This document shows, one piece after another, positions 11,554-22,084 of a stretch of DNA of 64,000 bases (within the stretch, counting starts at the first letter, position 1; every line of letters starts with the position of its first letter). Both the position numbers and the translations under genes were made by a program. Below the pieces are notes generated by a model, which saw only the letters and a list, made by a program, of their open reading frames with translations, was not told the origin of the DNA and made no database searches. This DNA is from Forficula auricularia (Eukaryota > Arthropoda > Insecta > Dermaptera > Forficulidae), in assembly GCA_024734495.1 (NCBI GenBank), contig JALMQS010000161.1:2272929-2336928 (forward strand), in the 5' to 3' direction.

Positions 11554-12547
11554 CAGAGGTGGCAACAACGTGGCTCGCGAGCCGCATGCGGCTCTTCAGT
11601 CAATCTCGTGCGGCTCTTGAACTCTCTTGAATAATACTGATTTTAAAAAGTACAGGGTGTGGCATAAAGATCTACCACATTTTGAAGAGGTATAAAAAAA
11701 TGAAAAAAATTTAACTAGGGAAAAAACTGAAAATATTTTTGAAAAGAACATAAAATAATTTTTTTTAATGTATTTTAAACATTATCAGACAAAAGAAAAG
11801 TAGGGGGGGGGTCAAAAATGAAAATTCTAGCTCTTTCGACCAAACTCAACCAAATTTTATATACATATTCTGTGGACTCCCAGAAGGTAGAAATGCAAAA
11901 ACTTATACCCAAAATAGAGGCGGGGGGGTCAAAAATGAAAATTCTAGCCCTTTCGACCAAACTCAAACAAAATTTCGTATGTCCCAGAGGGCTTGAAATT
12001 CAAAAACTAACCACCCTAAATGGGGAGGGTCAAAAATGAAAATTCTAGCCTTTTCGACCAAACTATGTATACCAAATTTGGTTAGTTTTTGCATTTCTAG
12101 CCTTCTGGGATCCACAGAATATGTATACAAAATTTGGTTGAGTTTGTTCAAAAGAGCTAGAATTATTTTTACCCTCCCCTTCTTTTTGTCGGATAATGTT
12201 AAAAATACATTAAAAAAAAATTTATTTATTTACTTTTCTAAAATAAATTTAGTTTTTTCTAGTTAAATTTTTTCATTTTTTTATATCTCTTCAAAATGTG
12301 GTAGATCTTTATGCCACATCCTGTGTATAACAATTAAATTAAAAAAATAATAATACAAAAATTATTTTTGTAATGTTATAAGATAGAGCAAAAAATATAT
12401 TTTATTTCATTTAAATTTTATAAAATAAAAAAATCTGTCTTTTTTTTAATAAACCATTAATTATTAATCGCCAAACAATGTGGCGTCAGCTTTGGAAACG
12501 TTTTATAAATTTGCGGCTCCCAAAGTTAAGGTTAGTGGCCACCCCTG
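11554..12547. mobile_element. hAT-type MITE with nested foldback element
   Basis: Left end CAGAGGTGGCAAC, right end GTGGCCACCCCTG, flanked by ctctagat (11,546-11,553) and ctctggat (12,548-12,555), an 8-bp target duplication with one change, as expected for hAT. The subterminal sequence is rich in gagccgcatgcggctc. There is no transposase. The interior was invaded by the foldback element at about 11,650-12,335, so the original insert was only about 310 bp. Confidence 0.8.
11650..12335. mobile_element. Foldback element (TIR CAGGGTGTGGCATAAAG) with 110-bp monomers
   Basis: The ends caggtgtggcat-type read CAGGGTGTGGCATAAAGAT at left and its complement at right (atctttatgccacatcctg). Arms are about 170 bp. 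A TA stands before the left end, hinting at Tc1-mariner-type targeting. The centre holds three or four units of the 110-bp monomer (ccaaactcaaccaaatttta; tagaaatgcaaaaactaacc), partly inverted. The four small frames crossing 11,775-12,266 are these monomers, not genes. A truncated copy is at 16.33-16.62 kb. Confidence 0.65.
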
Positions 12548-12555
12548 CTCTGGAT

Positions 12556-12819
12556 ATTTGAAAAAAATTGCATCTGCCTCTAGGTAAAATTTTTAGCGGT
12601 ATATATTTAAAAAAAGATACAAGATTCGGTTTTAGCAGGCTATATTATTTGTTAATCACTAAGATTATTATAATTCTAATATTTTTACAGTTTTGTATAG
12701 TTTAAGTATTTTGAGGAAAATATTTTTGTAGAATTTATCCAATAACTATAGAGCTTGAAATATGTTTATTTGCACATGTATCTAGTCTCTTATTTCACTG
12801 AAAACTGTATCTGTAACTA
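12556..12819. other. No gene seen
   Basis: AT-rich spacer without recognised features. Confidence 0.4.
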
Positions 12820-13225
12820 TGTTGCAGTAAAAACGCGTTTTTGAATAAGAACTTCGTTTCTATTGAGAAAATGCGCTCACTAATATTTTGTGGCAACTAG
12901 AATTTGAATAATGTTAGTTAAGTTTAGGCCAAGTATCTATAATCTTCATTTATGACCTTCCGACTCATTTAGTGTTTATTTTCAAAAATTTTTAAATGAA
13001 AATGTCAAAAATTACTTCTTCATCAGAAGAGAAGTTGTAAATTGACATTTTGGTTTAAAAATTTTTGAAAATAAACACCCTAAATGAGGAGGGAGGTCAA
13101 AAATGAAGATTCTAAGCCTTTGAACCAAACTCAACAAACATCAGTAAGTTCTAGTTGCCACAAAGGTATTCAGTGAAACGCGTTTTAATTTGTAAGAAGT
13201 TCAACGGGTTTTTACTGCAAAATCT
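12820..13225. repeat. Foldback repeat with arms of about 190 bp
   Basis: Outer pair ttgcagtaaaaacgcg / gggtttttactgcaa, middle pair gtggcaactagaa / ttctagttgccac, inner pair tttattttcaaaaattttta / its complement, around a loop with ctcttctgatgaagaag on the minus strand. The right arm has gained a piece of the 110-bp monomer (gaccaaactcaac-like, 13,100-13,135). Confidence 0.6.
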
Positions 13226-13396
13226 ATAAATACACGCATAAGAAAATATGTATCTGCATCTAAATACAGTGCATGTTTTATGTATTTAGATGCTTTTAAA
13301 AATGTATATTTAACATCAGTGGAACAAAATAATTATTTTGACTGGGAGACAGGCGAAGCTTATTATTTTTTTATTTGTTCATTGTGTTTAAAAATG
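13226..13396. other. Spacer and left target duplication of SINE
   Basis: AT-rich. Ends with the gtttaaaaatg target duplication at 13,386-13,396. Confidence 0.5.
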
Positions 13397-13678
13397 GGCG
13401 ACTGTGGGTCAGTGGCTAGAGTGTTGGGTCGCTGACTCGAAGATGGCTGGTTCGATACCGAGTCTCGGCAGATAGATATTTGCAGTCGCCTCCTCTTGGA
13501 AAGTAATGGCAACCTACCAAGAGTATAATTGCCACGTAACCTGTCCTAATTAGCCGTTCGGAACCGGCGTTAAAAAGTAGGTCCTGCATATCTGTGTAAA
13601 ACAACTAAAAAACTCAGCACAAGTATATGTGGAGAGGAGCCGACACCCGTTTCGGGTATGGCAGTCTAAGAAGAAGAA
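13397..13678 (+). mobile_element. tRNA-headed SINE with 11-bp target duplication
   Basis: Flanked by gtttaaaaatg at 13,386-13,396 and 13,679-13,689. The head (gggtcagtggctagagtg, then ggttcgatacc) matches pol III A and B boxes at about the right spacing, so it derives from a tRNA. A GC-moderate body follows (cctcctcttggaaagtaatg), and the 3' end is an (AAG)n tail. Both reported minus-strand frames here are shadows. It is well preserved and may be one of the younger insertions. It would have been moved by a LINE; I cannot say whether the LINE at 9.6 kb was the partner. Confidence 0.8.
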
Positions 13679-13689
13679 GTTTAAAAATG

Positions 13690-14050
13690 CCTGAAACGAT
13701 GAAGAAAATGAATTTTCAAACATGTTTTTTATATCCATGTCTTGATTCTGATACCCCCACCATAAATCAAGATAAAAAATGTCAAATAAAGTTCTGGTGC
13801 CAAAATATTTTTATTTCCAATGCGGAGAACTAATTAGGAATTTTGGCTCACCAGCTTTAGAAGTTCAAAAATGTAGAAAATATAATTTTCCATTGATAAA
13901 TACCTAATTAAAACAAAAAATAAATTTCTAATAGTTTATTATATTTAAATTTATTACTAGAGCGGCTTTTACTGCCGACCGTACCGGAATTTGAAAACGT
14001 TTTACCTTTATTCTTTATTTAGTTTGAGTTCATTAAAGAAAATATTTCTT
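13690..14050. other. No gene seen
   Basis: AT-rich, with an isolated less AT-rich phrase at 13,960-13,990 (ggcttttactgccgaccg). Confidence 0.4.
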
Positions 14051-14055
14051 TAAAT

Positions 14056-14322
14056 TGAAAGCTATATTTTTGCCGGAGTATTTGAATTTTTATAAATTGA
14101 AGGAGACATTAAAATTCATTTTCATACATCAATTCCTGTGAATTAATTCTAATAGACTGATGAAGATGGCAAAGCCTTCAAAACTATAGCTCGTTATAAA
14201 TAAATTAAAAATTTATTTTTCCAGCAGAAGACACACTCTTTTATTGTCTCCTTCAATTTATAAAAATTTTGCTACACTCGGCAAAAAGAAACTTTCAATT
14301 TAAAGAAAAAATTGCTAATTCA
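14056..14322. repeat. Foldback family A, copy 1 (degenerate hammerhead)
   Basis: Terminal phrases tttgccggagta... / ...ctcggcaaaaagaaactttc and the subterminal tgaaggagaca / tgtctccttca pair mark family A. The right arm keeps gactgatgaag with a stem II-like gatggcaaagccttc, but the GAAA block has changed to AAAA. The hammerhead core is therefore broken here. Confidence 0.6.
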
Positions 14323-14859
14323 GCAATATTTGTAGAGAGCGTACCGAGTCTAAAAAAATCAGTTTTCCCTTTTGTTTAAAAATGAATATTAATCCTAAAT
14401 ACATATAAATAATTTAATTTTCTTTCCATTATAACAACCACAAATATTCATTGAATATATTAATACATTAAAATAATGAAATCTAGAGAAATCATTGTGT
14501 CAAGATATTAAAAAGAGAGTCAAGCTGCAAGGCCATCTTTTTGTATTGTAAACCGCGATTTATTGCTGGATATTATTAGTGTCAATTTCCTGCTGTATAG
14601 TCACGGTTAGCCATATTGGAATTAAAAAAGATGTTACGAGAGAAAGCAGTCGTCGACAAATTCTCTCCAGCTCCATCGAACAACTATTGTATGAAATGAT
14701 TTTAATTAATTCCAATTACTAACTCAAGAGATATCAACGTCACTCAGAGGATCGTTTCGTTCGTTTAACACCTCTTAACTTTTTTCATTTCAATAGAATA
14801 TAAAAAGGAGACTATTACAAATGTAACGTGGATTCGTCAAGTACCTATCTCAATTAGGC
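14323..14859. other. No gene seen
   Basis: AT-rich to 14,560, then slightly richer DNA. No splice-bounded frame is visible. Confidence 0.35.
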
Positions 14860-15114
14860 ATATATAAGCAAAGATCTAAGAGAAAAAGGAACATGGAGCG
14901 GAGCTACGTACATCCGGTAGTTCTAGAATTTTCTAAAGAATCGGTTAATTCGCTTAATTTTCGCTATTTATTGGGGCTGAAACGGTTCTATTATCAAGAG
15001 TGCTCTAGTCGAGGTCGAAATACTGGATTGATTCAAGCATTTTCAATTGTTTTTTGCTTACTCATGATTAAAAATGGCTCTAAAGTAGAGAAAAGTCATT
15101 TTTGTTACGATTGA
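14860..15114 (+). CDS. Weak candidate: TATA-led 73-codon frame
   Basis: A TATA-like gcatatataagc at about 14,857-14,868 precedes an ATG at 14,893 (context ggaacATGg), followed by 73 codons ending at 15,114. The start MERSYVHPVVLEF is not low-complexity and base composition is less AT-biased than the surroundings. It has no recognised domain, signal peptide or paralogue in the window. It could be a first exon or chance. Unassigned. Confidence 0.2.
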   Translation: MYKQRSKRKRNMERSYVHPVVLEFSKESVNSLNFRYLLGLKRFYYQECSSRGRNTGLIQAFSIVFCLLMIKNGSKVEKSHFCYD

Positions 15115-15164
15115 AGTAGTTTTTAGAGTTTTCAAAATCCATTCAAGTCATTTTTATTTGCAGG

Positions 15165-15885
15165 AATTATTTAACGAGTTATAGTGGTGTTTCACAAAGT
15201 GAGAAATAGAAATTAAAAAAATTAAAAAATCTTTTAAATTATTTTGGAGATTTTTTTTATTTATCTCTATACATATTTCGGGCTATGAACCCTTCATCAA
15301 GAGGTTTAACAGAAAACTGAATATAAAATTTTTTACATTCGTATTGATATTATTATAGTACAGGGCGTAGTGGAGGGGAGTGAGCCAATGGGCGTTGAAA
15401 GAATTGAGTGGTTGAATTTAAAGGTATGTGGAAGGGACAAAATGGGTATTGAACAAATTGTCTGGTCAAAGTCAGGTACATTTACAACCCATACACAAAT
15501 TCCTTTAATAGGTATTCCCAGAATCATATACAAATAAATTTCGAACAAAGACATCCTATTTGAAATGTACCTGACTTTGACCAGACAATTTGTTCAATAC
15601 CCATTTTGTCCCTTCCACATACCTTTAAATTCAACCACTCAATTCTTTCAACGCCCATTGACTCACCCCCTCCACTCGCCCTGTACTATAATAATATCAA
15701 TACAATGTAAAAAATATTTATATTCAGTTTTCTGTTAAACCTCCTGATGAAGGGTTCATAGCCCGAAATATGTATAGAGATAAATAAAAAATCTCCAAAA
15801 TAATTTAAAAGATTTTTAATTTTTTTAATTTTATTTCCACTTTGTGAAACACCTCTATAACCCGTTAAATAATTCCTGTGTTTAA
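15165..15885. repeat. 0.7-kb inverted repeat, family C, with hammerhead
   Basis: Arms of about 310 bp (15,170-15,480 and 15,565-15,880) are near-identical inverse copies around a loop of about 85 bp. Pairs include ggtgtttcacaaagtgag / ctttgtgaaacacc, agtacagggcg / cgccctgtact, and gtctggtcaaagtcaggtac / its complement. The arms are far less AT-rich than their surroundings. Arm identity is high, suggesting a young or gene-converted repeat. The hammerhead-like block near each arm end is listed separately. Frames on the minus strand (15,333-15,554; 15,686-15,895) only read the arms. Confidence 0.75.
15736..15785 (+). ncRNA. Hammerhead-like motif in right arm of family C
   Basis: Plus strand: CTC, CTGATGA at 15,744-15,750, stem II GGG...CCC, GAAA, a small hairpin/palindrome ATA-TG-TAT, an A at the cleavage position, then GAG pairing with the initial CTC. 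All core nucleotides are present. The mirror block in the left arm (about 15,278-15,300, minus strand) has TTGATGA, losing the invariant first C. Confidence 0.5.
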
Positions 15886-15959
15886 TATCTTTCACTATAA
15901 ACCAACACCGCTTTCCCTAAACTTCATTTTTATTTGGATTATTATTTATTTATCTATTA

Positions 15960-16200
15960 TTATTTATCAAATTAAGATGAATGAGGAGAGGAGATCTAAT
16001 ATGGAATTGGAATAATTATCGGAAAAGAGGTTTTTTATTCAATTAGTTTTTTCCTCTTATTAAAAAATAAGGACTAAAAAGATGATCAAGGACAGTCGAT
16101 GGTGGAGAAGTAATCTCCGAATTCGAAGCTCAAATACAATGTATACATTAATTCATGTAAAATAATTGGTTTAATAAATCAAATTAAGATAACAATCTTT
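15960..16200 (+). repeat. Repeat family E, copy 1
   Basis: A unit of about 185 bp: aataattatcggaaaagagg, hairpin aagagg...cctctt, then gatgatcaaggacagtcg, hairpin ggag...ctcc, gtcgaagctcaaatac and cattaattcatgtaaaataa. Five other copies occur (three in tandem at 50.3-50.9 kb, one at 58.8 kb and one at 63.0 kb). The 58.8-kb copy has a 13-bp target duplication, so the unit moves. No B box, so not an obvious tRNA SINE. Confidence 0.65.
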
Positions 16201-16219
16201 GAGTAAATATTTAACCCGT

Positions 16220-16330
16220 TTAGATATGTGAGAGGAGTTCGCACCTCACAGGTGAGCCAGATGGCCCGGATTGCTGTTACTGTCACTGGGTTCGATTCCT
16301 GAGGGGGTAAACAACAATCCAACTGACATT
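16220..16330 (+). repeat. Foldback family G fragment (T-arm-like core)
   Basis: Matches family G (agatggcccggattgctgtt; gggttcgattcctgaggggg). Its right arm resumes at 16,980-17,060 (cattccatcgaatttactag...), so the element was split by the insertions between. Confidence 0.6.
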
Positions 16331-16620
16331 AGGATGGGGCATAAAAATTTCCCATATTTTGAAGAGGTATAACAAATGGAAAAAATTAACTAGAAAAAGC
16401 TGAATATATTTTTGAAAAGATAATAAAATATTTTTTTTAATGTGTTTTAAACATTATATCAGACAAAAAAGGGGGGTAGGGGGGGTGGTCAAAAATAAAA
16501 ATTTTAGCCCTTTCGACCAAAATCAACCAAATTTTGTATACATTGTTTGGTTGAAAGGGCTAGAATTTTCATTTTTGACCCCCACCCCTTTTTTGTATGA
16601 GATAATGTTTAAAACACAAA
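16330..16620. repeat. Truncated copy of the CAGGGTGTGGCAT foldback
   Basis: Follows the 11.65-kb element (attttgaagaggtataa, aatgtgttttaaacattat, cagacaaaa) and its monomer, then folds back at a short hairpin (aatcaaccaaattttgtata / ttgg). The outer right arm is missing. Confidence 0.5.
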
Positions 16621-16864
16621 AGTGAGTCTTTTGATGGATTTAAATAGAATCAATACTAATCACGTCAATATGGTAGAAATTAAAAAAGGAGATATGATTC
16701 CTTCCCGCATGAATTCAAATGATCTATATAAATTCTAAAGCCCAAATATTCTCATTAAAAAAAAATCTCAAGAAAATAAGAGAATTAAAAAAATCCTATA
16801 AAAAATGACGAAAAGAAAAATAAGATTAAAATGAGAATATCTACTTGAGGTTATACATTCGAAA
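16621..16864. other. AT-rich spacer
   Basis: No feature recognised. Confidence 0.4.
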
Positions 16865-17060
16865 ATTCTTGTCCATTCGACCAAACACAATCAAATTTTG
16901 CAAATATACATATTCGCTCGGCCTCCAGAAGGCTAGAAATGCAAAAACTAACCACTCAAAATGGGGAGGGTCAAAAATGAAATCCATTCCATCGAATTTA
17001 CTAGATGACACCATCTTATGATTTTCTAAGAAAATTTGAGTTTATTAACATCGACAAATT
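16865..17060 (+). repeat. 110-bp monomer followed by family G right arm
   Basis: One and a half monomers (tccattcgaccaaacacaat; agaaatgcaaaaactaacca; aaatggggagggtcaaaaat) join abruptly to the right arm of family G (ccatcgaatttactagatga). Confidence 0.55.
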
Positions 17061-17555
17061 GAAATCTTTCATATTTATTTATCTGTCTGTATTCCATTAC
17101 TCCCGATAATTCAAGTACAGAAACTCTAAGATGATTGGTTGTTCCAAAATGATTTTAGTTGCAAAACAAAAAAATTAATTAAATTTTGAACTTTCTAGCT
17201 TAATAAATTTTGATTGTAAATTTAGAAAAACATCGTTGTGTAATGAACTCTTGGAAGGTTTCAACCAATGATCACATCTTTCTTTCTGGCCAAGATGTAA
17301 CTTTTTGCTAATGTGTGTTTGTATAAAATGCTTTGAAGGAAATCCAATCTTGAACTCATATTACCAGTTTGTTTGTTGGTGTTGTCTTTATTGTTATTCT
17401 TCATTTTTGCTCGGATCACTAGTCTTCAGGGTTCTTGGTCTTTTCCGGCATTGTTCTCCAATCGGCTCTCATTGTAAATGCATGGTCTATTCCGTGATAT
17501 CTGTCGGGTTCTAAGACGATGCTTTGCTTTCGTATCTTAAGAATTTTTAGCCTCA
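17061..17555. other. No gene seen
   Basis: Slightly T-rich DNA with a 69-codon chance frame. No domain or splice pattern recognised. Confidence 0.35.
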
Positions 17556-17655
17556 TATAGGGTGACCATAGGCGTCAAATAAAATCCAACTCAATCAACT
17601 TTTAAAAACAATATAGAGATCATAAAATATACTTGTTAAAATGTAATTTGGCATT
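17556..17655 (+). repeat. Direct repeat of about 90 bp shared with 28.4 kb
   Basis: The block ccataggcgtcaaataaaat, then caatcaacttttaaaaacaa and gatcataaaat, recurs in the same orientation at about 28,397-28,485. The two lie just outside the Helitron/provirus complex. Confidence 0.6.
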
Positions 17656-17679
17656 TATGATTGTTGTTTTATAATCAAA

Positions 17680-17754
17680 ACGATTGACCCTCCTCCCCCA
17701 ATTTGGGTGGTTAGTTTTGGCATTTCTAGCTCTCTAGAGCCCACAGATTATGTA
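17680..17754 (-). mobile_element. Helitron-like copy 1, left fragment (110-bp monomer)
   Basis: A minus-strand monomer (gggtggttagtttttgcatt-like; agctctctagagcccacaga) is cut at ...attatgta by the provirus. It resumes at 27,252. The G-rich tract and CTAG end expected further left are absent, so the element's 3' part is lost. Confidence 0.6.
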
Positions 17755-19147
17755 AGTTAACTTTCCTCAACGATTCACTGCCTGCCTCCGGCTTCCCCTG
17801 GAGCGCACCACCTTTTTGCTAGCTCCAACGGAATCTCCAAGCAGAACATATTCTCACGCTGATGGCTGATTCCATGCCGCCTACACAATCACTCCGCTTG
17901 CCTACTGAATAGTACGAATTCAGCATTTTCAATTTATATAAAAAGAGCCGTTTTGCCAGGCTTAAAATCAGTCTTAACTCAACGCACTCGGCAACGGGTT
18001 CACCTGCCCTCTGTCCAAGCAGTTCGCAGTACCAGGGCAACTACCACCAAGTTCCTAACATAAATTCGGTCACTCAGACCAAGTGCCCTCCCTCTGTCTC
18101 GAGCTTGTAAAGGAACCAAGGACTCTCAAGGTAACCCATAATGAAATTGACAATTGACCTTGGTCGCTGTATCATCCGCGTAACCAAGGCGAACGGTAAT
18201 AACCTCGTGCGAAATTTTCACTCTTATTATATCAATTGTTACACGAGTATAAAACTCCCGGGCAGATAAACATTTTTTGACTTTCGGACATAAGACCCCG
18301 TGCTATCCAAATTCTCCCTTGTGTGTGTTCTTCATTATAATTCACGAATGTAATGTAAAAATCATGAATGTAAATTTACGTATGTAACGAACATAAAACT
18401 TTGATTATAAAACTTTGAACATAACCTTTGATCGTTAAACTTATGATTATAATAAATATTAAAACATAAATATAATAAATATTATATAATAAAAATAAAT
18501 AAAAACTTATCAATCTGTAAAACAATATATAAATAAGAGAATAAACATTATACATTCATGTAACAAAATAACTTTTTATAACATTGTAAAATCAATTTTT
18601 GGATATGCAAATAAAATAAAAAATAAAAAATATTAAAAAGATTGATTTCAATACTAAAACCGTTCTTTCCCAAAAAATTAGCGTAACCATTAGATAAAAG
18701 TGCAAAACTAAATAAATCAACTTGCTATCCAGGAACACTAAGTAAACTGAATATTAGTAAATTCAATATTAGTAAATTCACGCCCAGCTCTACTCAAAAA
18801 CAAAATATAGTCCTCAAAGACCCAATGAAAATAAGCAATCTTTTTAAAGACAATTTTGCTGGGCTTAAGGCTATAGCTGAACTCACGAACAGAGACCTAT
18901 GACTGTCGCTTATAATTGTCACTTATAACTATCACTGAGAACTCGTCACTTATAACTGACGCGCTAGCTTATAACTCAACACCATAACCAGCACCCAGCG
19001 AACAAAGACTTATAACTGTCACGTTCGTAAGCCTATAACTGGCTTCCATAGGACTTGTGTTCACTAAAGTTATAACTGACTCTTGCGAACAGTCATATCG
19101 AAACCGCAAAGCCTAAAGTAAATTGGGAAGGAAAAGAATCGGGTTTT
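17755..19147 (+). repeat. 5' LTR of the provirus
   Basis: Starts AGTTAAC at 17,755. The first 86 bp match the 3' LTR start at 27,166. It ends just before the PBS at 19,148, giving a length near 1.39 kb, long for this group. It holds a core promoter (listed) and, at 18,890-19,080, a degenerate array of cttataactgtcac-like units repeated seven or so times, of unknown role. Confidence 0.75.
17935..17972 (+). promoter_or_regulatory. LTR core promoter: TATA box and initiator
   Basis: TATATAAAAAG at 17,935-17,945 and an arthropod-type initiator TCAGT at 17,968-17,972. The spacing is right for transcription starting at the A of 17,970. This would be the U3/R boundary. Confidence 0.65.
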
Positions 19148-19159
19148 TGGCGCCCAAAC
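19148..19159 (+). other. Primer binding site
   Basis: TGGCGCCCAAAC directly after the LTR end. TGGCGCCC matches the 3' end complement of tRNA-Lys type primers used by several insect errantiviruses and retroviruses. The match weakens after about 12 bases. Confidence 0.6.
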
Positions 19160-20240
19160 AAATTTAACCTTTACATTCGTGAATAATAAAAAACATTATT
19201 AAAAAAAAACAACCTTACCCCCAAGTGACCTCACCCCTAAGTGATTCACCCCCAAGTGTTTAACCCCCAGTGAAAGTGAAAAAAATAAAAAATAAAAAGA
19301 GTGAATCAACAGCTCACCTTGAAAGAAATATATGCACTTCTACGAGACACACCTGCTGAGTAAAACCCAAAATTTAACTATAAACAGTAGTGAAAAGTGT
19401 TAAGAAATATTGAAGTTTATATTAATAAATAATAAAATAAAAATATAAAGTATAGTAAATGAATATAAGTAGAAAGGAAATACAGAGATATAAATAAATA
19501 AAGAAATATATAGGTTATATATAAAGAAATATTGAGGAAAATATTACGAGTAAATAAATATTGATCTAACACTATATTACTGATAGAAATATAATGAAAA
19601 ATAAATAACCAAATCAGGATATTAAAGTGTTTTTGTAATTATTTTGACTAAATCAAATGCAAAACGAATAAAGTCTTGTAATTGCGGGGTTTCTTTTTTT
19701 TTTAAAACAGAAATAGGGAGACTCAACGGTAGTTTAAAGAAAGAGAAGGAAATATATAAATAATAAATAGATAAAACTAGAGAGTAGATTCAAGTAAACA
19801 AAGAGATTGCAGTCAGAGGTAGAAATAAGTATAAAGAGATTCAAATATAGGTCAATAAAAAGACAGAGAGAAACATAAGATACTCAGATAATAAGTAGGT
19901 CAAGACAATGAAAAGCAAACAAAGAAGAAAAATAGGTCAAGCATTACGTAACAAGAATTACGATAGAGTTAAGAAATATTAAGTAGGTCAATTAAAGAGC
20001 TTACTTTAGACAGAAATAGAGAATAGGGCAAAGAATAAAAAAAATAAACAAAATAAAAGAAAGAAAATTCCCCTCTAATTAAAATAAATATAAAATAATA
20101 TAAAATCAAGTAATTAAAATAGCTAGAAAATATAAATAAAGTTTAATCATTATAATAAATAATATTGTTATTTTTAATTAATTTTAAGAAATTTTTTTTA
20201 CTGACTAACACGCTGAATAATAATAAATAATTTTAAGATT
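19160..20240 (+). other. Proviral 5' leader, A-rich, non-coding
   Basis: Very A-rich on the plus strand, with four short cccc(c/t)aagtg units at 19,217-19,275, then (aaataa)-like repeats. No frame is open. It has the strand bias of a genomic RNA leader. Confidence 0.5.
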
Positions 20241-21480
20241 TTTTGATAAAAGTTCAGCCTGTCTACCGCCACAAATACTACCCCTTCCGTTTCAGCCCCC
20301 ATCTCTAGTATAGCTCCCACCCCCAAGTCCACGACACTAACACACAAAATATATTCTCAATCCCCAATCAAAATCTCCCATCTGTACCAGCTCCTTACTT
20401 ACCCTAATAGTAGAATTCAGGAAATAAAAAGAATATCTAGAAATTATACCAATCTTTAACGGTGAAATAGACAACCTCACCCAATTCATTGTACAGACGG
20501 AGAAAGTATTAAATACATTGAGACTTCGAGGATAATAGGGATGGACTTACAAGACTACATAATTGGAAGGGTTAGGAACAAAATCTCAGGAGAAGCCGCT
20601 TTATTCATAAACGCACAGAACTTTGATACATGGAGGAATTAAAGGATTTGTCTAATAAATAGCTACGCAGATAAGAGGGAAGAAGATACCACACTCATTA
20701 ATCGATTTAACTCACTGTAAACAAAAGTAGGTACTTTCACCATTAGAATTTTATAAAATTATCCAAACAAAATTAAATCTCTTATACAATTATTATACAC
20801 TAAATTATAATTCAGGAGCCTGAGCTAATGGGGCTAGCTCACCGTTTAGCTTTAAAGTCATTCCTCGTAGGTCTAAATGACCCCTGAGGCATCACTTATT
20901 AGAACTAAAGACCCCAAAACTTTAGAGGAAGCCCTTTCAGTAATGAAAAATTCCTATAGCAAAGAACTAAAAATTGAGTCCAATAAATATACATAAAAGC
21001 CCTGGTCCAAGTAGAAATAACTTCTATGCACCAAATTCTACACTTCAAGACAAAAATTTTACTCCCACACCTCAAAATTTTTACCCCCAACCAAAATTTT
21101 ACCGCCAGCACTTTAGCACCTCAAGAAATAACCTCTCCTACTATTACCACTCCTCGTCGACCAAATAATTTTAACAGAGAGAGGCAGAAATTATAAGAAA
21201 CCCTCCCTCTGGACGAGGTTTCGCACAAAATTTTGCAAACCAATCAAACAGACCCCAAAATTTAAATTATAATGAAGGAAATTTTTTAAAGACGAAAAGC
21301 GAGCGCAAATTTTTTAGAACAACCGGCCCCGGAACAACAAAATCCTTCCACCAAAAATTATTATCCACAAGACCAAGCTTAAGACAAACTAAACAAATCC
21401 TCCAAAATTTCTCCAAAAATAGAAACACATTCCCTATTAGACAAAAAGACTTCCAGAACTACCCTTTATAATCCACCCCT
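20241..21480 (+). pseudogene. gag-like region, decayed
   Basis: Matches the general look of errantivirus gag: a capsid-like stretch (IPIFNGEIDNLTQFI-type at about 20,450, SFLVGLNDP at 20,859-20,885, KTLEEALSVMKNSY near 20,915-20,960), followed by a tail rich in Asn, Gln, Pro, Phe and Tyr (20,974-21,168). No CCHC zinc knuckle is visible, as is common in errantiviruses. At least five frame breaks. The minus-strand frame at 20,905 is a shadow. Confidence 0.65.
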
Positions 21481-21960
21481 CATTAAAAATTAAAATATTC
21501 ATAGGCTACTGGAAGTACACATTCATATATTAATCCTAGATTAGCAAATAAAATTTTTAAAAAATCAAATCACTTTTAACCCCATTATTGTAACATCTGC
21601 CCACGGTTCTAGTAAACAAAATTTTGCAATAAAACGACCATTCATTTCGAAATTTTTAACAATAAAATTCACTGTATTTCACCTACATAATTTTCATTCC
21701 AAGTTTGAAATGTTATTAGGCCTTGATAAACATTCGGAAAATTCAGGCAAAATTCGATTTTATTAATGACAAATTAATCACAAAAAAGAGAACTTTTAAA
21801 ATTCATTATTTAAATGTCAAATCGAAAATGTCAACAATGAACAACCTTAAAGTTGATCTTTCAGGATTTCGAGTTGAACATTTAAACAACGAAGAAAAAT
21901 TCGGACTTGCAAAATTAATCCAAAAAACATAAAAATATCAATTTATGACGAAAACTCACC
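21481..21960 (+). pseudogene. Protease region, decayed
   Basis: A frame with hydrophobic beta-strand pattern ends in EMLLGLD at about 21,708-21,728, the usual end of a retropepsin domain, followed by a 69-codon linker frame (21,723-21,932). The catalytic DTG is not clear; the expected place near 21,500-21,530 is frame-broken. Confidence 0.5.
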
Positions 21961-22084
21961 CCTAACCTTTACAAATCAAATTAAACACTTCATTCGAACC
22001 ACCGACGATATTCCAGTATACACAAAAACAATTTAAGCTTCCAGGAAATTCACCGACAAGAAGTCGAAAGACAATTTCAAAATT

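Noticed and set aside
12975..13060. Hammerhead in the 12.8-kb foldback (ctgatgaagaag on the minus strand)
   Set aside because: Core start only; it lies in the hairpin loop and no GAAA follows.
17755..17843. A short-LTR element with LTRs of only 86 bp
   Set aside because: The TATA, initiator and PBS lie far inside, and no PBS follows position 17,843. The right copy is a truncated LTR.
20905..21111. Minus-strand 68-codon frame in gag
   Set aside because: Shadow of the Asn/Gln/Pro-rich gag tail on the other strand.
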